Below the pieces are notes generated by a model. It did no database searches, was not told the DNA's origin, and saw only the letters and a program-made list of their open reading frames with translations. The translations under genes and the position numbers were made by a program. A DNA stretch of 64,000 nt from Lolium rigidum (lineage: Eukaryota > Streptophyta > Magnoliopsida > Poales > Poaceae): positions 34,606,620 to 34,670,619 of the forward strand of contig NC_061511.1 in assembly GCF_022539505.1 (NCBI RefSeq), given 5' to 3'. This document shows positions 10,283 through 21,900 of the stretch, one piece after another. Numbering within the stretch: the stretch's first letter is position 1; every line of letters starts with the position of its first letter.

Positions 10283-11808
10283 TGATACGTCCCCGACGTA
10301 TCCATAATTTCTGTCGTTCCATGCTTGTTTTATGACAATACTTACATGTTTTGCTTGCACTTTATGATGTTTTTATGCGTTTTCCGGAACTAACCTATTA
10401 ACAAGATGCCACAGTGCCGGTTCTGTTTTCTCGCTATTTTCCGTTCCGGAAAGGCTGTTCGGGCAATATTCTCGAATTCGACGAAACGAAGACCAAACCT
10501 CCTATTTTTCCCGGAAGGCTCCGAACATCGAAGAAGAGTCGGAGAGGGGCCAGAGGGCCACCACACCATAGGGCGGCGCGGCCTGGCCTGGGCCCGCGCC
10601 GGCCTGTGGTGTGGAGCCCCCAGGTGCCCCCCTGCGCTGCCTCTTCGCCTATAAAATCCCTTTCGACCTAAAAACACCGTACCTCTTGAAAAAACTCCAG
10701 AAAGACTCCAGGGGCGCCACCACCATCGCGAAACTCCAATTCGGGGGACAGAAGTCTCTGTCCCGGCACCCTGCCGGGACGGGGAAGTGCCCCCGGAAGC
10801 CATCTCCATCAACGCCACCGCCTCCATCATGCTCCGTGAGTAGTTCTCCCATGGACTACGGGTTCTAGCTGTAGCTAGTTGGTATTCTCTCCCCCATGTA
10901 CTTCAATACAATGATCTCATGAGCTGCCTTACATGATTGAGATTCATCTGATGTAATCGGTGTTGTGTTTGTTGGGATCCGATGGATGATACATTATGAT
11001 TAGTCTATCTATAAAGTTTGTGAAGTTATTGTTGCTGCAATCTTGTTATGCTTAATGCTTGTCACTAGGGCCCGAGTGGCATGATCTTAGATTTGAGCTC
11101 TATAATTATTGCTTAGATTGTATCTACAAGTTGTATGCACATGTCACTGTCCGGAACCAAAGGCCCCGAAGTGACAAATCGGGACAACCGGAGGGGATGG
11201 CGGTGATGTGAGGGACACATGTTTTCACGGAGTGTTAATGCTTTGCTCCGGTGCTCTATTAAAAGGAGTACCTTAATATCCAGTAGATTCCCTTGAGGCC
11301 CGGCTGCCACCGGCTGGTAGGACAATAGATGTTGTGCAAGTTTCTCATTGCGAGCACGTACGACTAAATATGGAAAACATGCCTACATGATTAATGAATT
11401 GATGTTCTTTCTTAATGCCTTATCAATCCTATCAATTGCCCAACTGTAATTTGTTCACCCAACACTTGTTATTGGAGAGTTACCACTAGTGTAGATAGCT
11501 GGGAACCCCGGTCCATCTCGCATCATTATATACTCGTTCTACATGTCATTGGAAGTAGTATCAACTATTCTCTGGTGCCATTGCTCTCATATTGCTATTA
11601 CTGCTACTGTGTTACTGTTACTACTGCTCTCATATTACTGCTACTTTCACATCACCCCTGTTACTAGTGCTTTTCCAGGTGCGACTGAATTGACAACTCA
11701 GTTGTTAAGGCTTATAAGTATTCTTTACCTCCCTTGTGTCGAATCAATAAATTTGGGTTTTACTTCCCTCGAAGACTCGTTGCGATCCCCTATACTTGTG
11801 GGTCATCA
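10283..11808 (+). repeat. 5' LTR of element A
   Basis: Starts TGATACG and ends TGGGTCATCA, about 1.53 kb. It aligns over its whole length with the copy at 15890-17403, with scattered one-base differences clustered at CAG/CTG sites. It contains a GC-rich centre and a TATA box at 10650. Confidence 0.9.
10650..10656 (+). promoter_or_regulatory. TATA box of the element A LTR promoter
   Basis: TATAAAA follows a GC-rich stretch in the LTR and is conserved in the 3' LTR at 16258-16264. In an LTR this marks the likely U3/R boundary about 25-30 bases downstream. Confidence 0.6.
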
Positions 11809-11820
11809 AGACTATTTTCA

Positions 11821-11837
11821 CGGCGCCGTTGCCGGTG
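11821..11837 (+). other. Primer-binding site of element A (tRNA-Asp type)
   Basis: CGGCGCCGTTGCCGGTG matches 15 of 17 bases of the sequence complementary to the 3' end of plant tRNA-Asp (TGGCGCCGTTGCCGGGG). It lies 12 bases after the LTR end, the same spacing class as in element D. Confidence 0.7.
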
Positions 11838-12073
11838 AGGCATAGCTCTACTCATAAGTTCACCTGGGGAGTACACTCTACCTCTCTCTGCTTTTATCTT
11901 ATTTTGTCTTGCTAGTTTATTTCTGTCTAGTTTATTTGTGCTTAGTTTATTTCTGTCTAGTTTTACTTTGCTTAGTTTACTTTTGTCTAGTTTATTTTTG
12001 TCTTGTTTTATTTTCCCTATATACCCGAAAATCCATAAAAATTTGAAAAACCTAAAAATTTAAAACTGCTGTT

Positions 12074-13430
12074 ATGGGAGAACCAACAACCTACTTGGAG
12101 CTTATAGAATGTTATAATAATTATAGAGAATCAAGAAACGGTAAAATAATGAGTGCTATGATAGAAAAATTGAATACAATTGCTGAAATCTTGCTTGAAC
12201 GCCACAATATAAACTGTTGCTCTCAACAGGATACTAAACATCTTAAATTTCAATGTGGCTTTAGTGAGGAATTTTTAATTAAGAACTATAATCGGAATTG
12301 CTATATTCATTATGGGTTCGAAGAGGTAGAACAATTTGTCTTATTTATGGGAGCCTCCGAGATAGAATCCTTCATGGTTGAGAATTATGAAACTTGTGTT
12401 GTTTGTAAGGGCCTTAAAGATTATGTCTCTACTATCCTTAATTCTTGCATAGAATGCTACAGGTAGGAATCCTTATATCCTTGATTATAAAGAGAGACAC
12501 ATTAATGCACAAGAATGCACTCACAATTTGCAGGAACCGATGGAAGAAGAAATTGATGAACCTGAAAGCTCATTGGATGAAAAAGAGGAGGAAATTGATG
12601 AACTTAAAAGCTCATTGGATGAAAAAGAAGAAGAGAGCGACGAACAAAAGGAGGAAGAATGGATTAGCTACCCATGTCAACCTTCTAATGAGAGTAACTC
12701 TTTATCTCTTACACTATTTGATTGTCCTCCATGCTTACCGAAAGAGGTTGAATGTTATGTTCCTGTGGATTCTCTTGAAATAGTACCTATGAGTAATACT
12801 TGTGAGAATGATTATGCTACTGTTATTTATGATAATCCATGCTACTTTGATAAATCTTATGATAATGCTTTGTTTGTGCCTGATGTCGAAATGCACGGTA
12901 CTAAAGAATTTTGCTTGGCAAATGTTTATGATAAAGCTCTAGATGATGGTCCTATGTTACTTGATAATATTAATTGTACTACTAATGAAAATGGGATTGG
13001 AAAAGTATTGACTTTATTTAAGAGTCCCATATCTCTTGAGATTGATCGATCACCTTGTTATATTATTGATAAAAGTGAGTTTGGAAGTTTTGATCCTACT
13101 ATATTTGAGCTTGATAAAAATTATGTGTTTGGAAATCATGAAGAGTATGCTGCATGTGATAGTTATATTGTTGAGTTTGTTCATGAAGCTACTGAAAATT
13201 ATTATGAGAAAGGAAAATATGGTAGTAGAAATTTTCATGGAACTAATACACCTCTCTATGTGCTGAAATTTTTGAAGCTACACTTGTTCTATCCTCCTTT
13301 GCTTGTTACTTTGCTCTTCATGAACTTGTTTATTTACAAGATTCCTTTTCATAGGAAGCATGTTAGGCTTAAATGTGTTTTGAATTTGCCTCTTGATGCT
13401 CTCTTTTGCTTCAAATACTATTTCTTGTGA
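12074..13430 (+). pseudogene. Orphan retroelement ORF of unknown function, frame-broken once
   Basis: Two frames cover this region. The first (12074-12466, 130 residues) starts MGEPTTYLELIECYNNYRES. The second is open from just after 12466 to 13430, about 300 residues. A one-base shift near 12463 separates them; sequence on both sides keeps coding character, so I read one original protein of about 450 residues. The middle has a 14-residue acidic tandem repeat (EEEIDEPESSLDEK). The C-terminus is hydrophobic (LFYPPLLVTLLFMNLFIY, around 13285-13340) and could be a membrane segment. It is not a normal Gag: no major homology-like region, CCHC knuckle or protease motif. Its place just after the primer-binding site is the place of gag. 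Function unknown. Confidence 0.6.
12543..12659 (+). repeat. 42-bp tandem repeat coding an acidic 14-residue unit
   Basis: Two full units at 12543-12584 and 12585-12626 and a degenerate third unit follow each other in frame. Each encodes EEEID-E-x-x-SSLDEK, giving a strongly charged, probably coiled or disordered stretch. Confidence 0.85.
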
Positions 13431-15889
13431 GTGCATCATTAAAACTGCTGAGCCCATCTTGATGGCTATAAAGAAAGAACTTCTTGGGAGATAACCCATG
13501 TGTTATTTTGCTACAGTAATTTGTTTTATATTTGTGTCTTGGAAGTTGTTTACTACTGTAGCAACCTCTCCTTATCTTAGTTTTGTGTTTTGTTGTGCCA
13601 AGTGAAGCCTCTAATCGAAGGTTGATACTAGATTTGGATTCCTGCGCGAAACAGATTTCTATCTGTCACGAATCTGGGCATATTTCTCTGTAGGAAACTC
13701 AGAAAAATCTGCCAATTTACGTGCGTGATCCTCAGATATGTACGCAACTTTCATTAGTTTTGAGTTTTCTGATTTGAGCAACGGAAGTACCATTTTAAAA
13801 TTCGTGTTTATTGGCTGTTCTGTTTTGGCAGATTCTGTCTCTGTTTTTGCATTGTCTCTTGTGGACTTTAAGCGAGGTTTTCTAGACGTGGAGAGCTGTA
13901 GCTAATGTTTTATTGAGTTCTTGCAATGTGTCACTACAGGACCAAGGTGGATTCAAGTTTTTTTGAGTACTAACCCCTCTAATGAAGTTTATGAGAAGTT
14001 TGGTGTGAAGGAAGTTTTCAAGGGTCAAGAGAGGAGGATGATATATGATCAAGAAGAGTGAAAAGTCTAAGCTTGGGGATGCCCCCGTGGTTCATCCCTG
14101 CATATTTCAAGAAGACTCAAGCGTCTAAGCTTGGGGATGCCCAAGGCATCCCCTTCTTCATCAACTTATCAGGTTTCTTCTATTGAAACTATATTTTTAT
14201 TCAGTCACATCTTATGTGCTTTACTTGGAGCGTCTATGTGTTTTTATTTTTTATTGTGTTTGAATAAATTCGGATCCTAGCAATCCTTGTTTGGGATAGA
14301 GACACGCTCCGCTTTTTCATATGAACACTCGTGTTCTTCGTTTTACTTTTAATGTTCAATGATAAAAGTTGGAAGCTATTGCACTTATTTATATTTGGTT
14401 GAAAACAGAAAATGCCTCATCATGTCTTGGATAATCTGACACTTGGCAATTGTTTTGAGCTCTCAAGTAGATCATGATTAAGTTTTTTTTTCATGTAGTC
14501 TAAGCCTATTAGTGGAGAGCTACTGTAGAGCTTGTTGAAATTGGTTTGCATAATTGATCTCTCTTAAGGTCTAGATATTTTCTGGTAAAAGTGTTTGAGC
14601 AACAAGGAAGACAGTGTAGAGTATTATAATGCTTGCGATATGTTCTTATGTAAGTTTTGTTGTATCGGTTCATACTTGTGTTTGCTTCAAACAACCTTGC
14701 TAGCCTAAGCCTTGTATCGAGAGGGAATACTTCTCGTGCATCCAAAACCTTGAGCCAAAACCTATGCCATCTGTGTCCACCATACCTACCTACTATATGG
14801 TATTTTCTGCCATTCCAAAGTAAATTGCTTGAGTGCTACCTTTAAACAATTCAAAATTTATTACCTCTGATTTGTGTCAATTTTTTATAGCTCATGAGGA
14901 AGTATGTGGTGTTTATCTTTCAATCTTGTTGGGCAACTTTCACCAATGGACTAGTGGCTTCATCCGCTTATCCAATAATTTTGCAAAAAGAGCTGGCAAT
15001 GGGATTCCCGAGTCCCAAATTAATTAACAAAAATAGACACTCCTCCATGGTATGTGATTGTTGGACGGCACCCGAGGATTCGGTTAGCCATGGCTTGTGT
15101 AAGCAAAGGTGGGGAGGAGTGTCATCATAATAAAACTAAAATAAAAGGGCACTCCTTCATGGTATGAGATTGTTGGCGAGCACCCGAGGATTCGGTTAGC
15201 CATGGTTTGTGAAAGAAAGGTTGGAAGGAGTGCCACCCAAAAATAAAAATAATTCATGGGAGCCGCTCTTGAAGGTTTGTCTAGCAAGGGGGTTAGAGTG
15301 CCCACTACCATTCGTTGACAACAACAAACACCTCTCAAAACTTTACTTTTATGCTCTCTTTATGTTTTCAAAACCAAAGCTCTAGCACAAATATAGCGAT
15401 CGATGCTTTCCTCTTTGAAGGGCCATTATTTTACTTTATGTTGAGTCAGTTTACCTACTTCCTTCCATCTTAGAAGCAAACACTTGTGTCAACTGTGCAT
15501 TGATTCTTACATACTTGCTTATTTGCATTCATCATATTACTTTGTGTTGACAATTATCCATGAGATATGCATGTTACAAGTTGAAAGCAACCGCTGAAAC
15601 TTATATCTTCCCTTGTGTTGCTTCGATGCCTTTACTTTGAACTTATTTCTTTATGAGTTAACTCTTGTGCAAAACTTTTGATACTTGTCTTGAAAGTACT
15701 CTTCATGAAAAGTTTTGCTATATGTTATCTATTTGTTAGCAACTATAGATCATTGCCTTGAGTCACTTCATTCATTTCATATGCTTTGTAATAGTATGAT
15801 CAAGGATATGTAAGTAGCATGTCACTACAGAAATTATTCTTTTTATCGTTTATCTGCTCGGGACGAGCAGGAACTAAGCTTGGGGATGC
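13431..15889 (+). other. Long non-coding 3' internal region of element A
   Basis: No supported ORF. Collinear with 38908-41502 of element D and the complement of 25280-27869 of element B. The motif CTAAGCTTGGGGATGC occurs at 14067 and 14125 and again directly against the 3' LTR at 15874-15889, where the polypurine tract should be. A short direct repeat with TGTTGG and CACCCGAGGATTCGGTTAGC occurs near 15060 and 15181. Confidence 0.75.
15854..15870 (+). other. Hairpin just upstream of the 3' LTR of element A
   Basis: Stem CTGCTCG / CGAGCAG with a GGA loop, followed by CTAAGCTTGGGGATGC and the LTR. The same position in B (25298-25316) and D (41466-41484) has CTCGCTCG / CGAGCGAG with the same loop, so pairing is kept although the bases differ. 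Confidence 0.7.
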
Positions 15890-17403
15890 TGATACGTCCC
15901 CGACGTATCCATAATTTATGTCGTTTCATGCTTGTTTTATGACAATACTTACATGTTTTGCTTGCACTTTATGATGTTTTTATGCGTTTTCCGGAACTAA
16001 CCTATTAACAAGATGCCACGAGTGCCGGTTCATGTTTTATGCTGTTTTTGGTTCCAGAAAGGCTGTTCGGGCAATATTCTCGGAATTCGACGAAATCGAA
16101 GACCAAACCTCCTATTTTTCCCGGAAGGCTCCGGAACATCGAAGAAGAGTCGGAGAGGGGCCGAGAGGGCCACCACACCATAGGGCGGCGCGGCCGGCTC
16201 GGGCCGCGCCGGCCTATGGTGTGGAGCCCCCAGTGCCCCCTGCGCCGCCTCTTCGCCTATAAAATCCCTTTCGACCTAAAAACACCGTACCTCTTGACGA
16301 AACTCCGAGAAAGACTCCGGGGCGCCGCCACCATCGCGAAACTCCAATTCGGGGGACGAAGTCTCTGTCCCGGCACCTGCCGGGACGGGGAAGTGCCCGG
16401 GAAGCCATCTCCATCAACGCCACCGCCTCCATCATGCTCAGTGAGTAGTTCCCACATGGACTACGGGTTCTAGCTGTAGCTAGTTGGTATTCTCTCCCCC
16501 ATGTACTTCAATACAATGATCTCATGAGCTGCCTTACATGATTGAGATTCATCGATGTAATCGGTGTTGTGTTTGTTGGGATCCGATGGATGAGACATTA
16601 TGATTAGTCTATCTATAAAGTTTGTGAAGTTATTGTTGCTTGCAATCTTGTTATGCTTAATGCTTGTCACTAGGGCCGAGTGGCATGATCTTAGATTTGA
16701 GCTCTATAATTATTGCTTAGATTGTATCTACAAGTTGTATGCACATGTCACTCGTCCGGAACCAAAGGCCCCGAAGTGACAGAAATCGGGACAACCGGAG
16801 GGATGGCGGTGATGTGAGGGACACATGTTTTCACGGAGTGTTAATGCTTTGCTCCGGTGCTCTATTAAAAGGAGTACCTTAATATCCGAGTAGATTCCCT
16901 TGAGGCCCGGCTGCCACCAGTTGGTAGGACAATAGATGTTGTGCAAGTTTCTCATTGCGAGCACGTACGACTAAATATGGAAAACATGCCTACATGATTA
17001 ATGAATTGATGTTCTTTCTTAATGCCTTATCAATCCTATCAATTGCCCAACTGTAATTTGTTCACCCAACACTTGTTATTGGAGAGTTACCACTAGTGTA
17101 GATAGCTGGGAAGCCCGGTCCATCTCGCATCATTATATACTCGTTCTACATGTCATTGGAAGTAGTATCAACTATTCTCTGGTGCCATTGCTCTCATATT
17201 GCTATTACTGCTCTCGTATTCTTGTTACTCTTGCTCTCATATTACTTGCTACTTTCACATCACCCTTGTTACTAGTGCTTTTCCGGGTGCAGCTGAATTG
17301 ACAACTCGGTTGTTAAGGCTTATAAGTATTCTTTACCTCCCCTTGTGTCGAATCAATAAATTTGGGTTTTACTTCCCTCGAAGACTTGTTGCGATCCCCT
17401 ATA
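15890..17403 (+). repeat. 3' LTR of element A, cut by the gap
   Basis: Aligned with the 5' LTR from TGATACG to CGATCCCCTATA. The last 14 or so bases (ending TGGGTCATCA in the 5' copy) fall in the gap. Confidence 0.9.
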
Positions 17404-17503
17404 NNNNNNNNNNNNNNNNNNNNNNNNNNNNNNNNNNNNNNNNNNNNNNNNNNNNNNNNNNNNNNNNNNNNNNNNNNNNNNNNNNNNNNNNNNNNNNNNN
17501 NNN
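17404..17503. other. Assembly gap, 100 N
   Basis: Exactly 100 N, the usual placeholder for a gap of unknown size. The sequence on its right is abnormal (see the next two entries), so contig order and adjacency here are not proven. Confidence 0.98.
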
Positions 17504-18201
17504 AACGGTAACGCAGCGCTATCACATATATAAGGTTGTGCTTCGGCTTCAGAACAGGCAACATCATCACCGCACCGCTACATAACGTAATGTTGTAATA
17601 ATCAAATCACCCGGCCACAACACATTGTTATTACAAATACACACATTTCATGACGTCTAGGCACAGCATATATAGCAGAGAGCAGTGTGGCATGGCAGGC
17701 ACAGCAGCAGTGGCAGGCAGCAGGCAGGCAGGCAGGCAGGTATATATATATATGTTTGCAGTATATATATATGCTATATATGTCTATATATAGCATATAG
17801 CATACTGGCAGGCAGTGCATGGCTTTCTTGCAGGCAGCAGGCAGGCTGGCAGTATAAGGGCATACTGTGTAAAGGCAAGGCAGTAAAGGCTACATATGGC
17901 TATATATATATGGCGCAGGCTGTATGCTGTTGCTATGCACATATATACAGCAGGCAGGCAGGCATATAAGGTTGCTAGCAAGGCAAGGCATGCTGCTGGC
18001 TAAGCATAAAGGCAAGGCAGCAATGCAGGCAGGCAGGCAGGCTGCAGGCAGGTGCATGCAGGCAGGCAGGAGTAGTAGCATAATGTTGGCACATGGCATA
18101 TGTTGGGCATAGCGCTGGTATAGCGCTATGCTATACAGCACAAGTGCTAGGTATAGAAAAACAGCAGGTGCAGGCAGAGCAGGTATATATATATATAGTC
18201 A

Positions 18202-18237
<36 letters not shown>

Positions 18238-18272
18238 CATAAGGGCAGGCACATGCAGGCAGCAGGCAGGCA

Positions 18273-18313
<41 letters not shown>

Positions 18314-18500
18314 ATATATACATGGCAAAGGGCATGGCATACATATATATATGGTGCATGGCAGTGGCAGCCAGGCAGCAGGCAGCAGGCAGGTGGCAGG
18401 CAGGCAGTACAGCAGGCAGCATGGCAAGGTGGCTACAGCACATACATACATATAGCATATATGGAAGGCAGCAGCAAGGGCTATATGCACTATATACTAC

Positions 18501-18546
<46 letters not shown>

Positions 18547-18950
18547 GTATATAGTATATATCAGTACATGCTGGTGGCAGGGAAGGCACATGGCATGGCT
18601 ACTGGCTGCTACAGCAGCAGCTGCTACTACACACAGCAGCAAGGCTGGGCAAGGTTATATATGCATAAGGCAGGTTGTTGCTGCTAGTGTTCAGCTACAT
18701 ACATAGTTAAGCGTAGTTCATACTGCAATAATAATACACAGTTATACATACATGGTTGCTATGTTGCATGCTGATGGCAGGCAGTGGCAGGCAGGCAGGC
18801 ATAGTGGCAGGTATATAAGGGCGGCATATAAGGGCAAGGCGGCAAGGCGCAGCAGTATATACATAAGGCAGTAAGGTTACATGTGCACAATACAAATGTA
18901 TATGCTACATACAAGGCGAAGCGCTGCTACAGGTATATATTACATAGGGA
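17504..18950. repeat. GGCA and TA microsatellite-like block, probably low-quality contig end
   Basis: Runs of GGCAGGCAGGCA alternate with TATATATATA tracts (for example 17731-17760, 18181-18233, 18272-18310, 18502-18542). Open frames here are only translations of these runs. It sits between an assembly gap and a corrupted inverted copy, and it takes the place where the mirror image of about 30.1 kb and beyond should be. I therefore read it as poor basecalls at a read end. A real compound microsatellite remains possible. Confidence 0.55.
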
Positions 18951-21900
18951 CGAGAGAGATAAGAGAGAGCTTATATACAGCATTACACTGGGCACTACAA
19001 AGGAGATCACGATCCACATTTATCCGGCGTAATCGATAAAGCTGCGGTAGTAATGATAACAGTTTCCACATTAAAAGTCAGATTATCGATCTCAGAGCTA
19101 CTCAACATGATCAAAGATCATCCATCTGGCACAATATATGCCGCGTCGTCGGGATCCGATGGATAGAGAATACTATGCCATACCATCATTATTACCCATG
19201 TGCCGTTTACGATCTGATGCCGGCTGACAGTAGCGGTAGCTTCGTCAGTTTTCGTTTCAACTCCGCCAGGAAAGTATTTGTGCCGACACCATTCACACCG
19301 ACGCTGACGCAAGTTCTATGTCAGTGGATGCAGCTGCCACCAGACAAAAATGATGCCATGTTCATGACGTAAAGCCGCGATTATCACTAATCATTACTAC
19401 GCACAGAACTGTTCATACTTCAACATCGATACACCATGGTGATTTTTGTAGATAGATGATGTCGATACGTTCATGTACTTAACAGAATGCCTAATAACTC
19501 ACGAGTATTATCATGATATATGTAAGATATTCTCTTCATTTAAATAATTGCCCGACCGTATTTGCTTCAATTCAACATGCTTCGACTATGGGAGAACACA
19601 CCAGAATGCGGGACCGCCCAGACGATACTAACGTTAACATTGTTTTAATATTTTCTCTGAACAACATCTTCCACGACAATGTTAATCCTTTCGTTACAAA
19701 GACGGGTGAGATCGACACCATTGCGCCAGCAAATATTTGCCGTGTTGCGCAAACGCTATCGAACCGGCAGCCAGCGTCAAGACATCTGTCATTATCAACG
19801 CGTTTCACCGTCTTGTCGGTGAAATTATCGCCGCGTTGATCACAATCTTCTCAGTTCAACGACCTATCATCATTATCAAGAAACTGCGCCGCCAGTCGGG
19901 AACGAAATATTGCGACACACAAAGATTTCTAACTTCCACGCCAACCGCCGCCATGAATTTTTAGATGCCGCCGGATCACGACGATCGTCACAGCGGAGTC
20001 TCACCTTTAATTTCTTTTCGTTCAATTATTTTACTAATACTCATCACCTAATATATCGAACATCAAAAAATCGTCGCCAGCTTCGTTTCATCGCCCGACT
20101 CCATAACAAAACGATCACCAAAAATTGTCACCAGCATTTAGCCTACCAGCGTTCGGCTCTGATGTCACTTTCACCCATTTAGTCTCCAACGCGATTTATT
20201 ACGCGCTGGTCCGTATTCTTATCGTAACGAACCAGCAGTTTCATTTGTCCATGATCTCATTGAGTGGATTATGCTCTCGGATACATCAGCGAAGCGAGAT
20301 CAGTAACGTTGACCATAAACATGCCTGTCAGACGTTACGATCTCATCAACCTTGACCAGCCTATTGAATATTTATAATAATAAACACTCCGTCCGTACCG
20401 GTTATGACAACGGAAGCCTCAACTGCTTTAGTGTATCAACCTTCATCATAGATCCCAATTATACTAAAATCGTTCAGGTGATCAAATTCACGCCAATAAG
20501 ATATTATTTACCCACTCTTGCCTGACGCCATAAATTCGAAACTTCAGAATTACCATGTATATGAATTTTGCCGATAACTCCGCACCGGGAGAATATGTGG
20601 CGCGAAAGACACAAACATCTGGGAGAATATCCGAATGCAAAGAGATCAAACACACCGAAGCCAAACACAGTGATCATTTATATGCAACCTTAAAATCATC
20701 TTCAGATCAAAAATACATCTCAATAAAGGAGTGCCAACAAGAAAGGCAGTATATTCATAATAATCGATGTCCTGATAACATTGACTTTCACGCCTAGTCA
20801 TTACTTAAAGAAAATGCTATGTACATTGTAACCCATGCTCTTACGTCAAAGATTTCTTGTTTTGATACTGTCTGAAGCCATCAATGTACAACCTCCCATC
20901 TGCGCCTGTGTTATTGCGTCATGTCTGACAGCAAAGTTCATACTACCTGGATTGTTCACGCAGCTTCAGATTTGCTGTCCGCGATCTGCCTCAGCCAGAA
21001 AATTGCCATTTACTTGAAAGGATCCGCTGGCGCAAACTTCACCATAGAATTTCATTAGCGTCGGTGCTCAATGCGCCCGTCTTATCGATCGCTCGTGCTG
21101 ACATTCCCGCCCGCGACGTCTTCTGTTGAGCAGCCGATGAATTTCGATCCACTTCAAAGATTTATAACGTCCAAACAGCGTGCCACATCTTCCAACATGC
21201 CAATTTTATTGTCCATATCGAGTTACCAAAGTTTATGCGCTTCATGATCGTTGAGCATGATGCACATCATGAGAGCGAAAGCCTGCTTCGGGATGTCGGG
21301 CGGTTCACCCCGCATAGTTTCAAGACCGTCGCTGGGGATTCGGGCTAGTGATCCTTCATTCATCAACATGCCTGGAGATCTGGCCCACATGACGGCTGTT
21401 TTAGTTTGTTTGAATAAAATGATCCTAAGACGATGGGAGACACTATCAGCCAGACAAGCGAATATACAACCTGAGAAGCATCATAGTAATTGGCGGCTTA
21501 TTTCTCGTAACAGTTGAAGCGAAAGCCAAATAGTTGCTGATGGGTCGTCTGATATCATGTTTGCCTTTTCTGCACCATTACCGAAGAAACACATAGAGCT
21601 AAATAATTTTGGCTCAGTATGTTTGCCCTGAAGTCTAGCAATACTAGCATTGAGTTTAACGCCCAAGGAAGACGCGGCTTGCACGTTTCACAATACGCGT
21701 GAAAGTTTTTCCGATCGCTCATCCTCGTGCTCATCACCAACTGTATCGAGAGGAATATCATTTAAGTTCGTACCCTGAGTCAACACTGCTGCCATTTGTA
21801 ACCACCACACCTACCACACAGTATCTGTCATCTGTGCAGCTGCTGAGCGTTACCCGTACCATCATCAGCCTTTCGCAGCCATATAGTCAGGAATAAAAAT

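Larger units (their letters stand above)
10283..17403 (+). mobile_element. LTR retrotransposon A, non-autonomous, 3' end lost in gap
   Basis: Two near-identical LTRs begin with TGATACGTCCCCGACGTATC at 10283 and 15890. Between them lie a tRNA-Asp-type primer-binding site, one broken orphan ORF (12074-13430) and about 2.5 kb of non-coding sequence also found in elements B and D. There is no recognisable Gag, protease, RT or integrase, so it would need enzymes from a partner. The 3' LTR stops at the N gap about 14 bases before the expected end, so the target duplication cannot be checked. Confidence 0.88.

Noticed and set aside
12463..12530. A short intron (CAG|GTAGGA ... TTTGCAG) joining the two ORFs of element A
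   Set aside because: The 60 bases stay in coding register with the second ORF after a one-base shift, so an indel is the simpler explanation.
17504..18950. CRISPR-like array from repeated GGCAGG units
   Set aside because: No constant repeat length and no unique spacers; simple-sequence tracts only, in a plant contig end.
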